Part shown: piece by piece, positions 58,193 through 64,000 of the stretch
Position numbering within the stretch: position 1 is the first letter of the stretch
Layout of the letters: each line of letters opens with the position of its first letter
Assembly: GCA_030710605.1 (NCBI GenBank)
Contig: CP092870.1
Location: 19,134,684-19,198,683, forward strand
DNA length: 64,000 nt
Direction: 5' to 3'
Source: Cordylochernes scorpioides
Lineage: Eukaryota > Arthropoda > Arachnida > Pseudoscorpiones > Chernetidae
Program-made: the position numbers and the translations under genes
Notes under the pieces: generated by a model
Database searches by the model: none
Told to the model about the DNA's origin: nothing
Seen by the model: the letters and a program-made list of their open reading frames with translations, nothing else

Positions 58193-59101
58193 CTAGCGGA
58201 TGTGCCCGGCTTCGCCCGGGTTTTACCCGAGTAAAGGTTTGTATAACGAACATTTGTTAAAACAATTCTCTATAAACATATAAAAAAAGAAAGATATATT
58301 TTGATGATTTGAAACTCGTAAATTTGAATCTCTCGATAAAGTGATCATTTTTTCCCGGTCCCTTGTGCCGTGTCATCCTGAATTTTGTATTTCCTAATTT
58401 TCTATATTACAAAATAATCGTTTTATAAAGTGAACATATTTTCCCGGTCCCTTGAAAAATACTCGATAAGTTGAATAAAATCATGGTCGTGAATCTCTCG
58501 ATAAGGTGATAATTTTTTTCCCGGTCCCTGTGTGCCGTGTCATCCCGAATTTTGTATTTCCTCGATAAAGTGAACATTTTTTACCGTTCCCTGTGAGCCG
58601 TGTCATCCTGAATTTTGTCTTTCCTAATTCTATACATTACAAAATCATCGACACGGGATATCATTTAATGTTGTCTAAAGGGGGTTAAGAGAGCAGTCTC
58701 TTTCAAATGAAAAATGCTTTAATTAAGCAGATGTTTAAAGTATAATATATGAGAGAGGCAATCTTACAGGTTGTCGACGCTGTAAAATCCCCAGAGAGAG
58801 TGTTTTTGTAGCATCATGCTGTGACTCACACAATGACCCAAGGTCATCAGGAGCAGCAAACTAAGCCTATCTCAGTCTCAATGGTATCGCTGCTTGCGAG
58901 TTAAATATACAAATCTGCAAATAACTCTAAGGATATTCAAGATATTCAAGAAATTTTTTTTCGTAAACCTTTCCGGGGATACACCTCATAATATCCCAAA
59001 ATTTCACGCCGATTGGATGTATGGTTTTTGAATCCATAGAGGACACACACACACACAGACAGACAGACAGACAGACAGACATTCATTTTTATATATATAG
59101 A
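58193..59101 (-). mobile_element. Non-autonomous Helitron-like element (909 bp)
   Basis: On the - strand it starts TCTATATATATAAAAATG and ends with a hairpin (CCCGG...CCGGG), eight bases and CTAG. The base before is A and the base after is T, the Helitron insertion rule, with no duplication. A (GTCT)n/(GT)n tract lies near the 5' end (59,043-59,080). Repeated GTGAACATTTTTTCCCGGTCCC-like units occur near the 3' end. No Rep/helicase ORF. Confidence 0.65.
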
Positions 59102-59219
59102 TGATCGAGAATCTCCAGTTCTTCGAAGGCAAATCGTCATTTCCTATAGATCTATTATAAATTATATTCGCGAAAGCATTTGAAAAATCTTCGAGTATTT
59201 TGAAGTGTGTTGGAAAACC

Positions 59220-59420
59220 CTAGCTATATATGATTACATCAAACAGATAGCAAAGGCAAATTAGCCATCTCAGATTACCAAGCACATTCACCATGTTTCT
59301 CACAAAAAGAGCAGGAGCTTTGCAGAGTCCGAAGTGTATTACGTTGAATTCATAAAGGCCCTTAGGCTGTAGTAAAGGCTTTTTTTTTTGTCTTTCTATT
59401 TTACCCTTACTTGATAACAT
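59220..59420 (-). pseudogene. Gypsy C RT fragment
   Basis: GLYEFNVIHFGLCKAPALF, then LCYLFDVIIYS: the Gypsy RT palm. The catalytic box is YLFD, so the first aspartate is lost. Confidence 0.8.
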
Positions 59421-59678
59421 CCTGATTAAAAGTCAATTACTGAATAATATTTGGATCCTTGTGGAGAGTGTATCCCCCCATTTGTTCACTAATTCTGAAG
59501 ATTTGATAGACATCCTTTATTTATACTTTATTCAATTTTCTATAGTACACACCAATTATTTTATCTTGTTTCTTGACTTGAATAACGGAAAAAGGCCAGG
59601 GGCTTGACAATGATTTAATTATGTGTTAACTAAGAATTTCATCAGTTTGATCATTTATGATGTCTCACTTTTTAGCGC

Positions 59679-59921
59679 TTACCCTGGATGGTTTGTTATT
59701 AATCGGGTTCGCACATTCTGTATCAATTCTATGTTTTGCCAAGTGGTTCTTCCTAATCCTTCGAAAACATATCTGCGTACCTTCCCAAAACTTGTTTCAA
59801 GGACTTTCAGAACTTGTTTCAACTTCTTCCGTTTCTTTGATAAAAAATTATCATTTATTTGCTTTTTGAAATCCATTTGTTTGAAACCTATGGCGGTTCC
59901 CCTCGATGATATATTTGCCAT
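59679..59921 (-). pseudogene. Gypsy C linker before RT
   Basis: The C-terminal part (FEGLGRTTWQNIELI and the frame-shifted continuation) resembles the region between protease and RT in Gypsy pol (F-x-x-LG-x-T-x-x-x-H-x-I-x-T). Confidence 0.5.
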
Positions 59922-59959
59922 CCTCTACTTATACAAATGTCTTAATCCATTTAATTGAG

Positions 59960-60770
59960 AACTCTCTGGTATGAATGCACCTTTTTAATTTTCATTTTAT
60001 TTTGTAGATATATTTGATATGTTCACAATTATTCGTCGTCTATTTTATGGTTTTAAGTTAAAATATTTGCGTTCATTTTATCTTAAGTGAATCTTATCTA
60101 AATATAAATTTTCGAAAGTGCGTTCATAAAATATTGAAATATTATTACAAATGTTATTACAAATTGATACGTAATTTCTTTTCATCAAATATTTTATATA
60201 AAAAAATACTTCTACGATATCTACATTTTTTTGCCATCGGGCCCAGAGCCCATTTTATCAAGGATGTCAAGAACTAAATTGGGAATAACGATGCTGAGGT
60301 TCAAGATAGAACTTGCATTTCCACCATATTTTACACCGGTTATAGGCTTGGAGAGTTCAACGACCTAGATTTCCTCCTCTTTCCTCCGCTAGACGCACAA
60401 CAACTAAAGATCGAAATCCTTATTGTCTTTGGTACTTTTAGATTGAAACCAACAAATCAGCAACTTACACGTGACACTATCAGACCGACATTTTGACACA
60501 TTGCGTGTGAGCATCTTTGTTTATCTCTCAACTTCTCAAATACACATCACCATTCATTCACCTGTGACCTACCTTTTCATCATTTATAATCCTAACCACA
60601 TTGTAGCACAATATGTTTAGCATGTCTACCCTGATACCATTATAGACAATCTGGGTCAAATAGTTTATAAAAGGGAAAGATATAAGAAATTTAATAGGTT
60701 CTGCAGACTTTTTATTATAAATAGACAGTTTCATGCAGCTTGAGGAACTACACTACTATGCGACTTGATT
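59960..60770. other. AT-rich intergenic; no gene seen
   Basis: No recognisable feature. Confidence 0.4.
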
Positions 60771-60774
60771 TACA

Positions 60775-61110
60775 TCAATGTAAATAATTAATAATTTACT
60801 TTAGAATACAACTCATTGTAAATAGCTCAACTTGATCAACCTTCTCTCTCCACGATACTAATTATTACAGATAGTTTCATTAAATCAACTTCCATCATTG
60901 CTTAACATATTGTAAATAACTACCTTGCGATTTCTTCTATCTGCTTATGTTGTTGCTTATTTGTTTAATGTATATGTTTATTCAATGCTATTTTTCTTAA
61001 TTGTTTATTTTATTTTTGATTACCAACTCTACTACAATATGAATTATTGTAAATAGTTTCACGCGCAATTATCCAGATCGGATATAGCGTGTCTTGTTTG
61101 CAACTGGTAA
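60775..61110 (-). repeat. Dispersed repeat 'R', copy 3
   Basis: Inverted match to 41,255-41,600, ending GTCTTGTTTGCAACTGGTAAT. Confidence 0.75.
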
Positions 61111-61439
61111 TACATAAATTATAGACAATATATTTTCTCTGCTAAATGAAATATCAAAACTCTGAAAATCCTTGCAACATTCTACCAGGACAAAAATCAA
61201 CGCTACAAACCAAATTTCATTACGAGCAGGCAAGAAAGACAATTGGGGCAGCCAACTCCCTCTGACGTCTAAAATAAATGCTTCCCTACTTGAACGAAAG
61301 TGCACCGTGTTCCCCTCAGCAAATAGTTTCGCCTCAGTGCAGACGCTAATTTTTCTTATTTGTAACTTTCTCCAAACGTCTTTTATCCTCCAATTTTCCA
61401 ACAGAATTACCCCGTAATCTATTCTATTCAAAGTGTAAC

Positions 61440-61890
61440 ATTAACACACATAGCAAGCATCTTCACAAAATCTACACCTTTCATATCAAATCACGATACA
61501 CAACACAATGTTAATTTCAGTTACGGTAACAACCAACACGTATCATCCACCACGCACTTATATTTTCAAAATTTTGTTTTACAAACAGAAATAATGTAAT
61601 ATATTTTTTCTCTCAATATATAATAAGTATTTAAAATATGTATATAATAATGTGTATACAAAAATTGTATTCATTATTAAGTTGTTAACGTGATAATCCT
61701 GTTGATTGACTGACAAGTCCGAAAGCTTGAAAATAAAAGGTTGCACAAGAAACTTAACTCTGGAAGCTTCATTTATTTTATAATATTAACACACAATAGC
61801 AAGCATCTTCACAAAATGTACACTTTTCATTTTAAACCACGATACTCAACACCATGTTCATTTCAGTTACGGTAACAATTATAAATCATT
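61440..61890. repeat. Direct repeat pair about 347 bp apart
   Basis: About 105 bp starting ATTAACACACA(-/A)TAGCAAGCATC occurs at 61,440-61,545 and 61,787-61,890 with scattered differences. Both contain TTTCAGTTACGGTAACAA. Confidence 0.75.
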
Positions 61891-62553
61891 GAGGCAGCAG
61901 AATTCAACCTATAGGAACATTTTTAAATAATCAATTGTAATGTCGTCATAAAGAAAAGTTGGTCCTTGAGTTCTCTCTCTCCACCTTTTTACCCGACTAA
62001 AACTTAATTTGCTCGAATTGCGATTGCTCGAAGCATATTATATATTTATAATTATGTGTAATTCTATTGTCCTCAATGCTTATGTCCATAGTTCATCTAA
62101 AATACCCATTCCAAGAGTCTAGCAACAGTATCACAATAAAAGGAAGTTCGAAAAATGTAATATAACAGCGGTATGGTAGATTAAACTGGCGAAACCGCTG
62201 GGAAGGTTCACTGATGACCCAGGCCCTCCCATTAATTTTTCCATTGCAGTAATGGCAGTAGAAATTGTTTAATATCAAAAATATTCTTACCCGTTTAAAA
62301 TAGTTTCGAATTTTGATAACAGATGGCGCGCTAGTGCATCATAAAACTTAATTATTATTCTATCTTTATATATTTAATTATCAATAGTTGATATTTATGC
62401 AACCCACTCTCCTAATGAATTACCACGTCTATTTACTACTTATAATAACACAATTAACACTTTAACTATTCATAATTTATTCTGATTGAACATTAATTTT
62501 CCAACTTTATCCCAATCAGTACAAATTGTCATATCTTCTCACTTTCTTTTATT

Positions 62554-62903
62554 TTGTAAAACGACATTTGAAAATTATCCCGCATGTGTCCCTTCAATGA
62601 AAAATCAAAATTTATTTTAAGGAGAAATAACCAATTTTTCTAACCTTAGGGATGAGTTATGAAAGGATGAATTGTGAAGAGTAATGATAAACGGAAAAAT
62701 AAAAGTGTCCAGGGATGGGAATCGAACCCACATTGTTACGCTTACCGAGCAGATGCCATGTCCACTAGGCTACCCTGGACATATTTTTCCGTTCGTAAAT
62801 AATACATAAACTAATTTATAATAAAATATAATCTTTAAAATAAAATTTGATTTTTCGTTGAAAAGAAACACATGCGGGATAATTTTCGAATGTCGTTTTA
62901 CAA
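62554..62903. mobile_element. Foldback element carrying a tRNA-like gene
   Basis: Inverted ends of about 67 bp (TTGTAAAACGACATTTGAAA... at 62,554-62,620, complement at 62,837-62,903) enclose ~215 bp whose centre is a tRNA-like sequence. A truncated relative is at 55,310-55,480. No ORF. Confidence 0.75.
62707..62779 (-). tRNA. tRNA-like gene, anticodon position GGT (Thr?)
   Basis: Exactly 73 nt: acceptor TCCAGGG/CCCTGGA with seven pairs. A box TAGCCTAGTGG with A14, GG and A21. Anticodon loop TCGGTAA. T arm GTGGG-TTCGATT-CCCAT. B box GGTTCGATTCC is intact. Oddities: C at position 33 instead of U, an imperfect anticodon stem, and a mismatch at 13-22. It is part of a repeat, so more likely a tRNA-derived Pol III module than a working tRNA. 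Confidence 0.55.
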
Positions 62904-63274
62904 TCACAAGCCGCATTATATTGTATTTTATTTATTTTGAATATTTATATATTTTATAATACAATAAACATTAACTCTATCTTTACCCATCCCTAATTAT
63001 ACATGTCGATCACTTTCTAATTTTTTAAACCTTTTTTTAAACTCTTTATTCAAATTTATTCTATAACCATGTCATACATAATAACCTATTTTGAAAATTT
63101 TATAATTAAAAAAATTCTCTACATCATACAAAATTTTATAATATTTGGATAAATTCAAAATATATTACTTTGAAATATTTTTGAAAAATCCTTATGTTTA
63201 TCTTTTTTTCAATCGCTGTTTACCCAAATTTGAATGGGGAGTTAGCTTATATATACTTATCTATTTTATATATA

Positions 63275-63748
63275 CGGTTAAACCTGTCTATAGCACTCCC
63301 TCTTGGGACTCACCAAAATAGGGTGTGAAGAAAAGTCTGGTAATCGTTTCACAAAACACATGCGAAATTCGGTAGAAGAATTCGCAGTGATGATTCTTTT
63401 GTGGGCTGTTTCAAGGATTTAAATCAGATCACTAAATAGCAGAAAGTAGTGGGTAAAAGTCCCCTTCAAACTAACTTTATTTAAAACTTGTTAAGAGGAT
63501 AGAGGAAAACACCCAACTCTAGTCAGCAGACCAGGCCGTGCTCTGCCTTTATTGCCGGCTGGCGGGTATGTTTGTTTACTGTCACCCAATCCGTCTGGCC
63601 GACGTCCCGAAGTGGATCTCCATTATTCCACAATGTTGCTATAGACATGTCAATTTTAATGTAAAATGTTTACATTTTAATGTGGAAAATCGGGCGCTAT
63701 AGAGAGGAAGACGCTATTTAGAGGGGGCGCTATAGACAGGTTTAACTC
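63275..63748. repeat. pogo/Tigger-like MITE (474 bp)
   Basis: Inverted ends (C/G)(G/A)GTTAAACCTGTCTATAGC with TA on both sides. The ends resemble pogo-type transposons. No transposase inside. Confidence 0.75.
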
Positions 63749-64000
63749 TACTTATAAAAATTAATCTTAATTTTCAGATATGCTCTAGTCAATACTTATA
63801 TATATTTTTATTTGTTTTATATAATCCGAACAAATATATATATTAATAATATTTAGACATATCAAATAAAGATGGCCTGTGTATGAGGAAGAGATATTTT
63901 CATAGCCAGAACAACCCTGTGGGTGACTATATGTCCAGCCTTAAAAAAAAAACATATGACAAGCTCGCCGTCTCACCGCTCTTCCCCCGGGGGGACTAAT

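Larger units (their letters stand above)
56070..59921 (-). mobile_element. Decayed Gypsy 'C' with later insertions
   Basis: - strand pol fragments in order: pre-RT (59,679-59,921), RT (59,220-59,420), RNase H (56,383-56,900), integrase zinc region (56,070-56,333). The RT to RNase H distance is inflated by a Helitron (58,193-59,101) and a family D foldback (57,590-58,045). Confidence 0.7.

Noticed and set aside
61069-61431. 120-codon - strand ORF
   Set aside because: Begins outside and ends inside repeat R. No domain; an ORF opposite it is equally good.

Overview
This is eukaryotic, AT-rich, repeat-dominated DNA, most likely from an invertebrate. The Penelope, mariner, Gypsy, Copia, I/Jockey-like LINE and Helitron remnants fit an arthropod, and a caligid copepod is my best guess, at low confidence. 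No bacterial organisation is present (no operons, ribosome-binding sites or CRISPR). Only one stretch looks like ordinary host coding sequence: a GC-rich exon of a PDE7-type cyclic-nucleotide phosphodiesterase ending in a consensus splice donor near 51,858. Almost everything else recognisable is a transposable element or its debris.

Layout. 1-2,149: the 3' part and 3' LTR of one copy of a Ty3/Gypsy element ('Gypsy A', + strand). 2,669-10,592: a full Gypsy A copy on the - strand, tail-to-tail with the first, with two LTRs that read as identical. It has gag, pol with three frameshifts, an altered RT active site, and a long non-coding region before the 3' LTR. 10,600-15,580: AT-rich DNA with a LINE RNase H relic and foldback elements. 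15,590-22,431: a composite Penelope-like element (PLE) insertion. It holds two apparently identical 781-codon RT/GIY-YIG ORFs pointing outward, a truncated third copy, and four hammerhead-ribozyme motifs, and a 13-bp target duplication brackets the whole unit inside an older MITE. 22,600-28,900: MITEs and more hammerhead-bearing repeat ends. 28,990-35,280: a decayed Copia element (- strand) invaded by a decayed second PLE, which itself carries a mariner copy and a SINE-like insertion. 35,300-44,100: palindromic foldbacks, a Helitron end, SINE-like and LINE relics. 44,292-47,440: a compact Gypsy ('Gypsy B') with identical 124-bp LTRs, a 5-bp target duplication and RT/RNase H deleted. 47,450-52,700: Gypsy relics, a damaged tRNA-Gly, a Helitron end, the PDE exon and a Gypsy A solo-LTR fragment. 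52,700-64,000: a third decayed Gypsy interrupted by a non-autonomous Helitron, a foldback element carrying a tRNA-like gene, and a pogo-like MITE.

The recurring theme is retroelement ends that encode self-cleaving (hammerhead) RNA. They occur in intact form in the young PLE and in eroded form in several unrelated-looking dispersed repeats. The second theme is young-looking elements (identical LTRs or ORFs) whose own replication genes are broken, which implies mobilisation in trans or homopolymer errors in the assembly.
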